DNA of 64,000 nucleotides. Origin: Aquabacter sp040755535. GTDB taxonomy: Bacteria > Pseudomonadota > Alphaproteobacteria > Rhizobiales > Xanthobacteraceae. Position 1 is the first letter of the stretch; each line of letters begins with the position of its first letter. Location: NCBI GenBank assembly GCA_040755535.1, contig JBFMAV010000009.1, forward strand, positions 31,605-95,604, given 5' to 3'. This document shows positions 50,934 through 59,941 of the stretch, in pieces. Made by a program: the position numbers and the translations under genes. The notes beneath the pieces were generated by a model. It was not told where the DNA came from and ran no database searches. It was given only the letters and a program-made list of their open reading frames with translations.

Positions 50934-52268
50934 ATGGCCGCGGGATCTGCGGACATCGGCATGGGCGAGGCCGGGGCGCTGGAGGCGCACCCCTTGCGCG
51001 CGGCGGTCCTGGCCGAACTGCATGCCCGTCCTTTCTTGCCGGCCAGCGCGCCGCGTCGTTTCCTGCATGTGGCGTTTCTCACCGACCCTTTGTCCGCGCA
51101 GGCGGCCCGCGAGGGGTTGGCGGCCTTCTGCGCCGCGCGTGGCCTGTCGCAGCCCGCACCTGGCGCCAAGCATCACCGTGCGGAACTGGGCGGCGCGACC
51201 TTGCGCTGGGAAAGTCACGCGGAATTCTCGACCTATACCTGGGATTTTCCCTGCACCGATCCCGCAATCGCGCCGTTTTTCCCCCCGTCCGGTGCCCTGA
51301 GCGGCGTGCTCAGCGAAATTCCCCAGCCCGGCCCGCTGCTGGTGGCGGTGGACCTCCATCTCATCTGCGACACCGCCGACGACCTTCAGCTCAATGCGGT
51401 GTTCGACCGCGCCAGCCTCGCCCGCTCCGACGTCAATGACGGCGAAGCGGAGATTGCCACCGACTTCAAACCCGACCCCTCCGGCTTTGTGCGTGTGCTG
51501 GTGCGCGATCGCGGCTTGTCTCCGGAGGCGGCGGGCGCCCTGGTCCAGCGGGTGCTGGAGATCGAGACCTACCGCCTCCTCGCCCTCCTCGGCCTGCCGG
51601 AGGCGCAGCGCCTGACGCCGGATATCGCGCGAATCGAGGCGCAGTTGACGCGGCTGACCGACGCGATGCGCCAGAGCGAGGGGCTCGCGGCCAATAACCG
51701 CATGCTGGACGAACTGGTGGCGCTGTCAGCGGAACTGGAGGCGGGCGCCGCCGCCTCATTGTTCCGCTTCGGCGCCAGCCGCGCCTATGAGGAAATCGTC
51801 CGCCTGCGGCTCGCCACCATCCGCGAGCAGCCCATTCCCGGCTATCCCACCTGGCAGCGCTTCCTCGACCGCCGCATGGCGCCGGCGATGCGCACCTGCC
51901 TAACGGTTCAGGAGCGCCAGGCCAATATTTCCGGCAAGCTGGCGCGCGCCGCCGACCTGCTGCGCACCCGCGTCGATGTGGAGGTGGAGCAGCAGAACCG
52001 GGACCTTCTCGCCTCCATGAACGAGCGCACCCGCCTGCAACTGCGCCTGCAGCGCACGGTGGAAGGCCTCTCGGTCGCCGCGATTTCCTATTATGTGGCA
52101 AGCCTCGTCCACCTGCTGGTGGAGGGCATTCATGAAGGCGGGCTCGATGCGCGCCTCGGTTTTACCCTGGATCCGGGCCTTGTCACGGCCCTGTCCGTGC
52201 CGGTGGCGGTTCTTCTGGTCTGGTCCATGGTCCGGCGCATCCGCCGCGCCCATGCGGACCACGATTGA
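50934..52268 (+). CDS. DUF3422 membrane-anchored protein
   Basis: 444 residues. An N-terminal globular domain with LEAHPLRAAVLAELHARPF and PRRFLHVAFLT, the family hallmark, is followed by coiled-coil stretches (residues about 225-290 and 330-380). Two C-terminal hydrophobic segments (VAAISYYVASLVHLLVEGI, then LVTALSVPVAVLLVWSMV) are separated by a short loop. DUF3422 proteins are common in proteobacteria without known function. Start taken at ATG 50934 behind GGGGAGGATCGGGC. Confidence 0.82.
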   Translation: MAAGSADIGMGEAGALEAHPLRAAVLAELHARPFLPASAPRRFLHVAFLTDPLSAQAAREGLAAFCAARGLSQPAPGAKHHRAELGGATLRWESHAEFSTYTWDFPCTDPAIAPFFPPSGALSGVLSEIPQPGPLLVAVDLHLICDTADDLQLNAVFDRASLARSDVNDGEAEIATDFKPDPSGFVRVLVRDRGLSPEAAGALVQRVLEIETYRLLALLGLPEAQRLTPDIARIEAQLTRLTDAMRQSEGLAANNRMLDELVALSAELEAGAAASLFRFGASRAYEEIVRLRLATIREQPIPGYPTWQRFLDRRMAPAMRTCLTVQERQANISGKLARAADLLRTRVDVEVEQQNRDLLASMNERTRLQLRLQRTVEGLSVAAISYYVASLVHLLVEGIHEGGLDARLGFTLDPGLVTALSVPVAVLLVWSMVRRIRRAHADHD

Positions 52269-52298
52269 GCCCCCGGCCCCAGACGCGGAGAATCGGCC

Positions 52299-53135
52299 TT
52301 GGATTTCGAGCGTGAATACAACAACCGGGCGCGCGTGCCGGCCTGGAGCGAGATTTTCCAGGATTGGCAGGGGCGCTCCGCGCGCCTGCGCGGCGCAGTG
52401 GCGGCTGCCGATCTCGGCCTGCCCTACGGGCCGACCTCCCGACAGACCCTGGACATCCTGTGGCCCGACACCAACCGGGACGCGCCCGTCCTGCTCTATA
52501 TCCATGGCGGCTACTGGCAATATTCGCATCCGCGCGACGTGACTTTCGTTGCGGAAGGGTGCCTCGCAAATGGGGTCGCCGTGGCGCTCGCGGGCTATGA
52601 CCTGGCCCCGGACGTTCCCCTCTCCGCCATCGTCCGCCAATTGCGCGGCGCGGCGGTGACCTTGCACCACCGGGTGCGCAAGCGCCTCGCGGTGGCGGGC
52701 CATTCAGCCGGCGGCCATCTCGCGGCCGCGCTCACGGCAACCGACTGGCACGCCCTCGATACGCGCGGTCCCGACGACCTGGTGGTGGCGGGCGTGGGCA
52801 TTTCGGGCGTCTATGAGGTCGGGCCCCTCGTTCACACCTCCCTGAATGACAAGCTCCGGCTGAGCGAAGAAGAGGCGGAACGCCTCTCTCCCGCTTTTTG
52901 GCCCGTGCCCGCCGGCCGCGCCTTCACCGCCTTCGCGGGCGGCGCGGAAAGCGATGAATTCCGCCGTCAGGCGCGCGACCTCGCGGCCCGCTGGGGTGCG
53001 GCGGGCGTCGCTGCATCGGCACAGGAAGTGGACGGCGCGAACCACTTCACCGTGGTCGAGCAAATGGTCGACCCGGCGTCTCCCATGGTCGGGCGCGCCG
53101 TCGCGGCGGCGCGCGAGGCGGCTGGGCGCGGGTGA
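52299..53135 (+). CDS. Alpha/beta hydrolase, arylformamidase (kynurenine formamidase)-like
   Basis: 278 residues from a TTG start, with a CGGAG-type site nearby. The oxyanion motif IHGGYWQYSHPRD and nucleophile elbow AVAGHSAGGHLAAAL place it in the esterase/arylformamidase group; GANHFTVVEQ carries the catalytic histidine. N-formylkynurenine is the usual substrate of the closest family, but no tryptophan-degradation genes are near. Confidence 0.8.
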   Translation: MDFEREYNNRARVPAWSEIFQDWQGRSARLRGAVAAADLGLPYGPTSRQTLDILWPDTNRDAPVLLYIHGGYWQYSHPRDVTFVAEGCLANGVAVALAGYDLAPDVPLSAIVRQLRGAAVTLHHRVRKRLAVAGHSAGGHLAAALTATDWHALDTRGPDDLVVAGVGISGVYEVGPLVHTSLNDKLRLSEEEAERLSPAFWPVPAGRAFTAFAGGAESDEFRRQARDLAARWGAAGVAASAQEVDGANHFTVVEQMVDPASPMVGRAVAAAREAAGRG

Positions 53136-53245
53136 CAGGCGTGGCCGAGGGCAGAGGGCCGAAGACAGGCCTGCGGTGCTTTTCCCTGGCCTGAACCCTC
53201 GGTAAAGATGGCCCTCAGCCGTTTCCGGCCCTGCGCGGAGCCCTC

Positions 53246-53887
53246 ATGCTGCCCCTTCAGATCGCCATCGTTCCTGTCACGCCCTTCCAGCAGAATTGCT
53301 CCATCCTGTGGTGCACTGCCACCAACAAGGCGGCGGTGATCGACCCCGGCGGAGACCTGGAGCGCATCCGTTCGGCCCTGGAGGAGACCAAGGTCAGCGT
53401 GGAGAAGATCTTGCTGACCCACGGCCATGTGGACCATGCGGCGGGGGCGAAGGAGCTGGCCGACAGCCTCGGCGTGCCCATCGAAGGGCCGCATGCCGCC
53501 GACCAGTTTCTCATCGACGAATTGCCGAAGGTCGCCGCACAATACGGCTTTCCGCCCGCGCTGAACTTCACGCCCGATCGCTATGTGTCTGAGGGCGAGA
53601 GCGTGTCCGTGGGCGATCTGTCCCTCGACATCCTCCATGTTCCGGGGCACACGCCGGGCCATGTGGTGTTCGTGCATCGGCCAAGCAATGTGGCGATTGT
53701 GGGGGACACGCTGTTCCAGCGCTCGGTGGGGCGCACCGACTTTCCCTATGGCAATCACGACCAGCTGATCTCGGGCATCGTGGAAAAGCTGCTGCCTCTT
53801 GGCGACGCGGTGGTCTGCGTGCCGGGGCACGGCGCGCTCACCAGCATCGGCGACGAACGCGCAACCAACCCCTTCCTCCCGCGTTGA
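53246..53887 (+). CDS. MBL-fold metallohydrolase (glyoxalase II-like, YcbL type)
   Basis: 213 residues with the dizinc motifs LTHGHVDHAAGAKEL, VPGHTPGHVVF and GDTLFQRSVGRTDF, and the terminal histidine in CVPGHGALTS. It resembles YcbL-type hydroxyacylglutathione hydrolases. The N-terminus PVTPFQQNCSILWC is typical. A DUF1232 gene follows 59 nt later. Confidence 0.88.
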   Translation: MLPLQIAIVPVTPFQQNCSILWCTATNKAAVIDPGGDLERIRSALEETKVSVEKILLTHGHVDHAAGAKELADSLGVPIEGPHAADQFLIDELPKVAAQYGFPPALNFTPDRYVSEGESVSVGDLSLDILHVPGHTPGHVVFVHRPSNVAIVGDTLFQRSVGRTDFPYGNHDQLISGIVEKLLPLGDAVVCVPGHGALTSIGDERATNPFLPR

Positions 53888-53946
53888 GCGGGTGGCAGGG
53901 CGCGGAAAGGACCGCCCCTTGCGGCAGGGCGAAGGCGCACCATGTC

Positions 53947-54339
53947 ATGAGCATGACATCTCTTAACGAGCGAACCGATTGGAGCCGCCTCGATGCCGAT
54001 ACCGGCGCGCAGGCGCAGCGCGACGAGGCCAAGGTGCGGCGCGGCTTCTGGCAGAAGCTACAGCGCAGCGCCGCGGCTGTGCCGTTCGCGGAAGATGCGG
54101 TGTCGGCCTATTATGCCGCATTCGACCGCGCGACGCCGCTGAAGGTGCGGGCGGGGCTTTTGGGCGCGCTCGCCTATTTCGTGATGCCCGCCGACATGGT
54201 GCCGGACTTTCTTCCCTTGCTCGGCTATGGGGATGACGCCGCCGTGCTGATCGGCGCCATCCAATTGCTCTCGTCCAACATCCACCCGCATCACCGCGAG
54301 GCGGCCCGCGCGACGCTGGACGATATGAAGGCGGACTGA
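53947..54339 (+). CDS. DUF1232 (YkvA-like) membrane-associated protein
   Basis: 130 residues. The DUF1232 core, ALAYFVMPADMVPDFLPLLGYGDDAAVLIGA, has the hallmark PxDxxPD arrangement, flanked by RAGLLGAL. The family is found in many bacteria and its role is unknown. ATG 53947 is preferred; another ATG occurs 6 nt later. Confidence 0.8.
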   Translation: MSMTSLNERTDWSRLDADTGAQAQRDEAKVRRGFWQKLQRSAAAVPFAEDAVSAYYAAFDRATPLKVRAGLLGALAYFVMPADMVPDFLPLLGYGDDAAVLIGAIQLLSSNIHPHHREAARATLDDMKAD

Positions 54340-54388
54340 ACGTCTTCCGGACGGCACACGCCCCGTCCGGGACAAGGCAGAGCATCAT

Positions 54389-55201
54389 TTATGATGCCAA
54401 GTCCTTCAAGGCGGTCGCCGTCGCTGCGTCAGCCGGAAAGAAGGTTTCCAGCGCCAATTCCGACAGCGTCACGTCCACCGGCGTTCCGAAAACGGTCGTG
54501 GTCGAAATCAGCGAGAGCACGCCGGCGGGTGTCTTGAGGACCAGGGGCACGACGACGTCGCCCAGAAAGGCCGCTGGGTCGGTTGGGTGCGGGGCCGGCG
54601 GGCCGGGCAAGCGCATCAGCGTGGACCGCAAGCGCGCCAATGACTGATCACCGCTGATGCTGATCTGCTGGCGCAACCGCTCCAGCACGTGGGCACGCCA
54701 TTCGGCGAGATTGACGATATGTGGCGCGAGCCCCCCTGGCGCGAGGGTCAGCATCAGCACATTGACCGGCAGTGCGAGCAGGGTTTCGTCCGCAACAAGG
54801 CCAAGGAGCGCCATCACTGGCCGGTTTGCCCGCACCAGCGTCCAGTTCCGGTCGACCGCCAAGGCCGGATAAGGCTCATGGCCCTTCAGAAGCATCTCGA
54901 CGGCGGACAGCGCAGGAGCAAGGGCCGGATCGTCCAGGCGGCGTTCAGGGAAGACGGGCGCATAGCCGGCCGCCAACAGAATGGCATTGCGCTCCCGCAG
55001 GGGCACGGCGAGATGCTCGCAGAGGTGCAGGACCATGTCGCGGCTCGGCTGGGCGCGGCCGCCCTCGATAAAGCTCAGATGCCGTTGGCTGATGCCAGCT
55101 TCAAGCGCACAGGCGAGTTGCGACAGCCGGCGCCGCTGACGCCACTCGCGCACGAGCGCGCCGGCGGAGTGGGAAGGGTGGATGGCAGCGGAAAGCGTCA
55201 T
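54389..55201 (-). CDS. XRE-family transcriptional regulator with MmyB-like domain
   Basis: 270 residues: an N-terminal helix-turn-helix (LVREWRQRRRLSQLACALEAGISQRHLSFIEGGRAQPS) and a C-terminal MmyB-like ligand domain (LAVDRNWTLVRANRPVMALLG, then NLAEWRAHVLERLR). Members of this group bind small ligands, perhaps fatty acids. Divergently transcribed from the DUF1330 gene, its likely target. ATG 55201 is preferred because it starts just ahead of the HTH; ATG 55252 is possible. Confidence 0.85.
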   Translation of the reverse strand: MTLSAAIHPSHSAGALVREWRQRRRLSQLACALEAGISQRHLSFIEGGRAQPSRDMVLHLCEHLAVPLRERNAILLAAGYAPVFPERRLDDPALAPALSAVEMLLKGHEPYPALAVDRNWTLVRANRPVMALLGLVADETLLALPVNVLMLTLAPGGLAPHIVNLAEWRAHVLERLRQQISISGDQSLARLRSTLMRLPGPPAPHPTDPAAFLGDVVVPLVLKTPAGVLSLISTTTVFGTPVDVTLSELALETFFPADAATATALKDLAS

Positions 55202-55286
55202 GGCGCCACCATGGTCGATCGGCGCGGGCAATCCAATTACCTCGGGCGTCATCGACCCGGCGCCGCCGAGCGCGAAGACTTGCCCC

Positions 55287-55322
55287 TACAGCCTGCGGTG
55301 CAGGCTGATCGGCGCATGCTCT
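55287..55322. repeat. AGAGC palindromic repeat, half copy in reverse orientation (R5)
   Basis: Reads CAGCCTGCGGTGCAGGCTGATC then GGCGCATGCTCT on the plus strand; its complement is AGAGCATGCGCCGATCAG plus the inner palindrome of R2-R4. The outer arm with ACGCATTCTC is missing. It occupies the promoter region between the XRE regulator and the DUF1330 gene. Confidence 0.65.
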
Positions 55323-55360
55323 CGCCGCTCCTGCAAGGGCCAATCGAAAGGATGTTCATC

Positions 55361-55687
55361 ATGACCAGCTACGCCATCGCGCATTTGCACGAGGTGGCGA
55401 TGGGACCGTCCATCGTCCGCTATCTTGAAGCCATCGACGCCACCCTCCTCCCCTTCGGCGGCCGCTTCCTGATCCATGGTGGACGCCTGACGCGGGTCGA
55501 GGGCGACTGGCCGAAGGGCGACCTGATCGTCATTGCCTTTCCCGATCGCGCCCGGCTGGACGCCTGGTACGCCTCCCCGGCCTACCAGGACATCCTGCCG
55601 CTGCGGACCAGCAATGCCGCCGGCGACGTGATCTTCGTGGACGGCGTCGGCGCGCACCACCGTTCGGTGGACATCCTCGGGGGATGA
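55361..55687 (+). CDS. DUF1330-domain protein
   Basis: 108-residue ferredoxin-like (dimeric alpha/beta barrel) domain: SYAIAHLHEV, IVRYLEAIDATLLPFGGRFLIHGG and RLDAWYASPAYQDILPLR are typical of DUF1330. Biochemical role unknown. ATG 55361 has AAAGG 9 nt upstream; an in-frame ATG at 55352 is the alternative. It is divergent from the XRE regulator. Confidence 0.83.
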   Translation: MTSYAIAHLHEVAMGPSIVRYLEAIDATLLPFGGRFLIHGGRLTRVEGDWPKGDLIVIAFPDRARLDAWYASPAYQDILPLRTSNAAGDVIFVDGVGAHHRSVDILGG

Positions 55688-55711
55688 GGGATCCCGGGCC
55701 TGCCGCCGCCC

Positions 55712-56686
55712 TCAGACGGTGAGCACCACCTTGCCCTTCACCCGCCGCCCCGAAATTTCCCCCAGCGCGGCGGCGCATTGCTCCAGGGGGTAGGTCGCAT
55801 CCACATGGGCGGAGATGCGGCCGGCCGCCGCGAGCGCCGTCAATTCGGCGATGGCCGCGCGGCCCCAGGCCGGATCGGTGCGGCATTTGGTGCCGAAGGC
55901 GACGCCGCGCGCGTCGCAATTCTTCAGCAGCAGCAGATTGAGCGGGAGCTTGGGGATGTCGCCCGCGGCAAAGCCGATCACCATGAGGCGCCCGCCGGAG
56001 CCCAGCGCGCGCACGGCGACCTCGGACAAGTCCCCGCCCACGGGATCGAACACCATGTCGATGCCCTTCGCGCCGCCCAAAGCCTTGAGGCGGGCCTTCA
56101 GGTCCTCGGCCGTATAGTCGATGCCTTCGTCCGCGCCATGGGCCTTGGCGAAGGCGACCTTGTCCGGCGAGGAGGCGCACGCGATCACCCGCGCGCCCAT
56201 GGCCTTGCCCAGCTCCACGGTGGCGAGGCCGACGCCGCCGGCCGCGCCGAGCACCGCCAGCGTCTCGCCCGGCTGAAGGCCGCCCCGGTCGCGCAGGGCA
56301 TAAAGCGCCGTGCCATAGGTGACGGTCAGCCCCGCCGCCTTCACAAGATCGAGACCGGCCGGCACGGGCGCGAGGCCGAGCGCGGGCACGCTGATGCGCT
56401 CACGCGCCGCGCCATAGCTCAGATAACCCGCGACGCGGTCGCCCACGGCGAAATCGGTCACGCCTTCGCCCAGCGCCCGCACATGGCCGGCGAATTCGCC
56501 GCCGGGAGAGAAGGGAAGCTGCGGCTTCACCTGGTAACGGTCGCGGATGATCAGCGTATCGAAAAAATTAAGGCCGACCGCCGCCACATCGACAACGACT
56601 TCTCCCGGTCCGGGAACCGGATCGGGAAGGTCGCGCACCACCAGGTGTTCGGCGGGTCCGTGAGCCTCACACAAGACAGCCTTCAT
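55712..56686 (-). CDS. NADPH:quinone oxidoreductase-family (zeta-crystallin-like) protein
   Basis: 324-residue zinc-independent medium-chain dehydrogenase/reductase. Motifs: FFDTLIIRDRYQVKPQLPFSPGGEFAG, the NADPH loop VLGAAGGVGLATVELGKAMGA and the tail GRRVKGKVVLTV. No structural-zinc cysteines are seen. Start ATG 56686 (MKAVLCEAHGP) is where the family begins. Probable quinone or enone reduction; substrate unknown. Confidence 0.9.
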   Translation of the reverse strand: MKAVLCEAHGPAEHLVVRDLPDPVPGPGEVVVDVAAVGLNFFDTLIIRDRYQVKPQLPFSPGGEFAGHVRALGEGVTDFAVGDRVAGYLSYGAARERISVPALGLAPVPAGLDLVKAAGLTVTYGTALYALRDRGGLQPGETLAVLGAAGGVGLATVELGKAMGARVIACASSPDKVAFAKAHGADEGIDYTAEDLKARLKALGGAKGIDMVFDPVGGDLSEVAVRALGSGGRLMVIGFAAGDIPKLPLNLLLLKNCDARGVAFGTKCRTDPAWGRAAIAELTALAAAGRISAHVDATYPLEQCAAALGEISGRRVKGKVVLTV

Positions 56687-56783
56687 TGAATTCCCCTTGT
56701 CCACGGCTGAAAGGCCGACCCCTGGACGGGCCGCGCGCCTTTCATGTTAAGGAAACGGCAATCGGTCTGTGCGCCATTTTTTT

Positions 56784-56814
56784 GTCTGCGTGCCCCGATA
56801 GGGCGTTCGCAGAC
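56784..56814. repeat. Inverted repeat upstream of the second ialB
   Basis: GTCTGCG / CGCAGAC with inner GCCC / GGGC pairs, 49 nt upstream of the ialB start in the divergent gap. It could be a 5'-UTR hairpin or operator. There is a run of seven T just before it, which would read as A-rich on the other strand. Confidence 0.35.
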
Positions 56815-56862
56815 GCTGCAGCGATGTGTTTTTTCGGATCGCTTAGTCCCATAGGAGAAGTC

Positions 56863-57387
56863 ATGGCTCCGTATCGTACAAGCTCCGCCATCCTGGGCGC
56901 CGCGCTCGCCCTGGGCCTTGCCGTGCCTGCCTCGGCCCAGAGCGCCACCCAGCCCAAGCCGGTGGCGCAGTTCGGCGATTGGAGCGTGTATACCGGGCAA
57001 AGCGGGGGCTCCAAGGTCTGCTATGCCCTGTCCCAGCCCAAGGACCGCAAGCCCGAGGGCCTGAAGCGCGATCCGGCCTTCTTCTTCGTGAGCACCCGCC
57101 CCGGCGAGAAGGTGAAGAACGAGGTGAGCATCACCATGGGCTTCGACCTGAAGGACGGCAGCGAATCGAAGCTCACCATCGGCTCGCAGGTGTTCCAACT
57201 CTACACCAAGGACGCCGGCGCCTGGGTGCGCAACGTCGCCGAGGAAGGCAAGCTCGTGGACGCCATGAAGAAGGCCAAGGACCTCACCATCGCCAGCACC
57301 TCCACGCGCGGCAATGTGACGACCGACCGCTATTCCATGAGCGGCCTTGGCCAGGCGCTCGATCGCGTAGCGCAGGAATGCAAGTGA
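56863..57387 (+). CDS. Invasion-associated locus B (IalB) family protein, copy 2
   Basis: 174 residues behind a good AGGAG. Signal peptide SSAILGAALALGLAVPASAQ, then VAQFGDWSVYTGQSGGSKVCYALSQP, the IalB-like start of the mature domain, and a C-terminal SMSGLGQALDRVAQECK. Probably periplasmic. It is shorter than copy 1 at 34005-34640 and lacks its Ala/Pro linker. Function in a free-living bacterium unknown. Confidence 0.85.
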   Translation: MAPYRTSSAILGAALALGLAVPASAQSATQPKPVAQFGDWSVYTGQSGGSKVCYALSQPKDRKPEGLKRDPAFFFVSTRPGEKVKNEVSITMGFDLKDGSESKLTIGSQVFQLYTKDAGAWVRNVAEEGKLVDAMKKAKDLTIASTSTRGNVTTDRYSMSGLGQALDRVAQECK

Positions 57388-57510
57388 CGCGGGGCGCCTG
57401 AAAGGGGCGCCGCCCGAACAGCGCCGCATTCTCGCGCTTGAGAAGGGGTCTTCCTCGCAATCGCGGCTTCCTGCCTCTCCCGCCTGTGGCGGCGGGCGGC
57501 GGAAAGCTCT

Positions 57511-58737
57511 ATGTGTGGCCTCATGACGCGCGTGATCGATACCACTCCCGCCCCCGCCGAACTGCCGGCGCAGGTCGCCTTGCCGAGCCTTGTCGGGCTT
57601 GACCGGGATAAGCTCGCGCGCGCCTTGACCGCAGCCGGGGTCGCGGAGCGCGAGACGCGCATGCGCGTGAACCAGCTCTGGCATTGGATCTATCTGCGCG
57701 GCGCGGCGGATTTTTCGGAGATGAGCAACGTCTCCAAGCATCTGCGCGCGCGCCTCGCCGAGCTGTATTCGCTCGCGCGGCCGGAGATCGTGGTGGAGCA
57801 GGTCTCCCAGGACGGCACCCGCAAATGGCTGCTGCGCCTGCCGGCCGACACGCCCGGCGAGAAGCCGCACGAGGTGGAGTGCGTCTATATTCCCGAGAGC
57901 GACCGGGGCACGCTGTGCGTGTCGAGCCAGGTGGGATGCACGCTCAACTGCTCCTTCTGCCACACCGGCACCCAGCGCCTGGTGCGCAACCTCTCTGCCG
58001 CCGAGATCGTCGCGCAGGTGATGGTGGCGCGCGACCGGCTCGGCGACTATCCCGGCCGCGACCGCGCGGTGGGGCCGGGCCTGCCCACCGAGGGCGACCG
58101 GCTGGTGACGAACATCGTCTTCATGGGCATGGGCGAGCCGCTCTATGCCTATGATTCGGTGGCCGAAGCCATCGAGATCCTCTCCGACGGGGACGGACTC
58201 GGGCTCGGCAAGCGGCGCATCACCGTCTCCACCTCGGGCGTCGTGCCGGAGATCGAGCGGCTCGGGCGCGAGGTCGGGCCGATGCTCGCCATCTCGCTCC
58301 ATGCGGTGCGCGACGAGCTGCGCGACGTGCTGGTGCCGATCAACAAGAAATACCCCATCGCCGAGCTGATGGAGGCCTGCCGCACCTATCCCGCCGCCTC
58401 CAACGCCAAGCGCATCACCTTCGAATATGTGATGCTGAAGGGCGTGAACGACAGCCCGGCGGACGCGAAGGCCCTGGTGCGGCTGCTCGAAGGCGTGCCC
58501 GCCAAGATCAACCTCATCCCCTTCAATCCCTGGCCCGGCACGAAATATGAGTGCTCGGACTGGGAGACCATCGAGCGCTTCTCGGACATCGTGTTCCGCG
58601 CCGGCTATGCGAGCCCGGTGCGCACGCCGCGCGGGCGCGACATCCTCGCCGCCTGCGGCCAGCTGAAGAGCGAGACCGAAAAGCTCTCCGCCCGCGAGCG
58701 CCTGGCCTTGCGCGCCATGGCGGCGGCGGCGGAATAA
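57511..58737 (+). CDS. rlmN: Dual-specificity 23S rRNA/tRNA methyltransferase RlmN
   Basis: Radical-SAM enzyme methylating C2 of A2503 in 23S rRNA and A37 in some tRNAs. 408 residues. Cluster cysteines C143, C147 and C150 (CTLNCSFC) and the methyl-carrying C382 in AACGQLKSE are present, with NIVFMGMGEPLYAYD and ISLHAVRDELRD. ATG 57511 follows GGAAAG by 8 nt; ATG 57523 is possible. A small membrane protein gene starts 2 nt downstream. Confidence 0.95.
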   Translation: MCGLMTRVIDTTPAPAELPAQVALPSLVGLDRDKLARALTAAGVAERETRMRVNQLWHWIYLRGAADFSEMSNVSKHLRARLAELYSLARPEIVVEQVSQDGTRKWLLRLPADTPGEKPHEVECVYIPESDRGTLCVSSQVGCTLNCSFCHTGTQRLVRNLSAAEIVAQVMVARDRLGDYPGRDRAVGPGLPTEGDRLVTNIVFMGMGEPLYAYDSVAEAIEILSDGDGLGLGKRRITVSTSGVVPEIERLGREVGPMLAISLHAVRDELRDVLVPINKKYPIAELMEACRTYPAASNAKRITFEYVMLKGVNDSPADAKALVRLLEGVPAKINLIPFNPWPGTKYECSDWETIERFSDIVFRAGYASPVRTPRGRDILAACGQLKSETEKLSARERLALRAMAAAAE

Positions 58738-58739
58738 AC

Positions 58740-59213
58740 GTGGATTCGGCCCTCCGCCTGATCCTGCGCCTGCTGCTCATTCCCACCGGCGTGATCGTGG
58801 CGGCCTTTGTCCAGGCCATGATCGTGCTGTTCGGCCAATGGCAGATCGACGCCGTGGTGGCGCGCATCCGCGACCCGCAGGATGCCATGGCCTTTTCCGG
58901 CGCGGTGCTGCTGGCCGGCTTCCTCACCGCGGCCTATCTCGCGCTCGTCTGGACCATCGGCGCCATCGGCATCCTGTTCTCGGAAGCCTTCGCGGTACGC
59001 TCCTGGCTGTTCCATCTGGCCAATGGCGCGCTGAGCGCGTTTGTGGCGGTTCAGGTCTTCCCCGCTTTGATGGACGAGCCGGCGCCGCTGGAGGATCGGT
59101 TCTACATCCTCGCGGCGGGCTTTGCGGGCGGGCTCGTGTATTGGCTCATCGCGGGCTGGAGCGCGGGTTTCTGGAAGAGCGTCCTCACCCCGCCGCGCGC
59201 GCCCGCCCCCTGA
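58740..59213 (+). CDS. Four-helix inner-membrane protein of unknown function
   Basis: 157 residues from a GTG start 2 nt after the rlmN stop codon. Hydrophobic segments lie at about residues 5-30, 52-83, 90-108 and 123-147. I do not recognise the family; related unnamed proteins follow rlmN in other Rhizobiales as far as I recall. Tight spacing implies cotranscription with rlmN. Confidence 0.7.
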   Translation: MDSALRLILRLLLIPTGVIVAAFVQAMIVLFGQWQIDAVVARIRDPQDAMAFSGAVLLAGFLTAAYLALVWTIGAIGILFSEAFAVRSWLFHLANGALSAFVAVQVFPALMDEPAPLEDRFYILAAGFAGGLVYWLIAGWSAGFWKSVLTPPRAPAP

Positions 59214-59215
59214 CC

Positions 59216-59830
59216 TCAGGCGCGGACCGCAAGGTCGCGCGCATGGTCGAGCGCCAGTTCCAGGCGGTCATTGCCCCAGAACAATTCGCCGTCCGCCGTG
59301 ACGAAGCTCGGCGCCCCGAACACGCCGGCGGCTTTTGCCCGCTCGGTCTGCGCCCGCAGCCGGTCCTTGTTGTCCTGCCGCTCGGCGGCTTCGATCACGT
59401 CGGCGCAGAAATGGCCGAGGCCGGCAAGCACCTGGCGCACCACCTCGCGGTCCCCGATATCCTCGCCCTGCGCGAAGGCGCGGTGGAAGATCTGGCGGGA
59501 GAAGGCCGGGCGGGAGGCATCGTTCAGCACGGTCGCGACCCGCGCGGCCAGGAGGCCGTTGGCCGGAAACACTGGCGGGCGCGTGAAAGGCGGCAGGCCA
59601 TAGCGCGCCGCCAGCCGCTCCAGGTCGCGCCACATATGCCGGCCCTTCTCCGGATGGACATTGAAGGGTGAGGTCGTCAGGCCCTGGGCCGCGAAGATCG
59701 GGCCGAGCAGAAAGGGGCGCCAGTGCACCTCCACACCTGCTGCCTCCGCCAGCGGGCCGATGCGCGCCGCCGCGAGATAGGAATAGGTGGAGGCGAACTC
59801 GTAATAGAAATCCAAGCCGGCCCTGGCCAT
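59216..59830 (-). CDS. 2-hydroxychromene-2-carboxylate isomerase-like protein (DsbA fold)
   Basis: 204-residue kappa-class-GST/DsbA-fold protein: FYYEFASTYSYLAAARIGPLAE carries the Ser of the HCCA-isomerase active site, then VHWRPFLLGPIF and GVFGAPSFVTADGELFWGNDRLE. The family isomerises a naphthalene-pathway intermediate with glutathione in Pseudomonas, but no aromatic-degradation genes are here. Convergent with the membrane gene, 2 nt apart. Confidence 0.85.
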   Translation of the reverse strand: MARAGLDFYYEFASTYSYLAAARIGPLAEAAGVEVHWRPFLLGPIFAAQGLTTSPFNVHPEKGRHMWRDLERLAARYGLPPFTRPPVFPANGLLAARVATVLNDASRPAFSRQIFHRAFAQGEDIGDREVVRQVLAGLGHFCADVIEAAERQDNKDRLRAQTERAKAAGVFGAPSFVTADGELFWGNDRLELALDHARDLAVRA

Positions 59831-59941
59831 CAGACATACTCCGGGCTAAATCGGCGCCATTCTTGAGCCGCGCCTTCGGGGCGCGCAAGGCGCTGGATCA
59901 AACCGCGCGGGCGCTCACCCGCGCTTCGGAAAGGCAGACCC

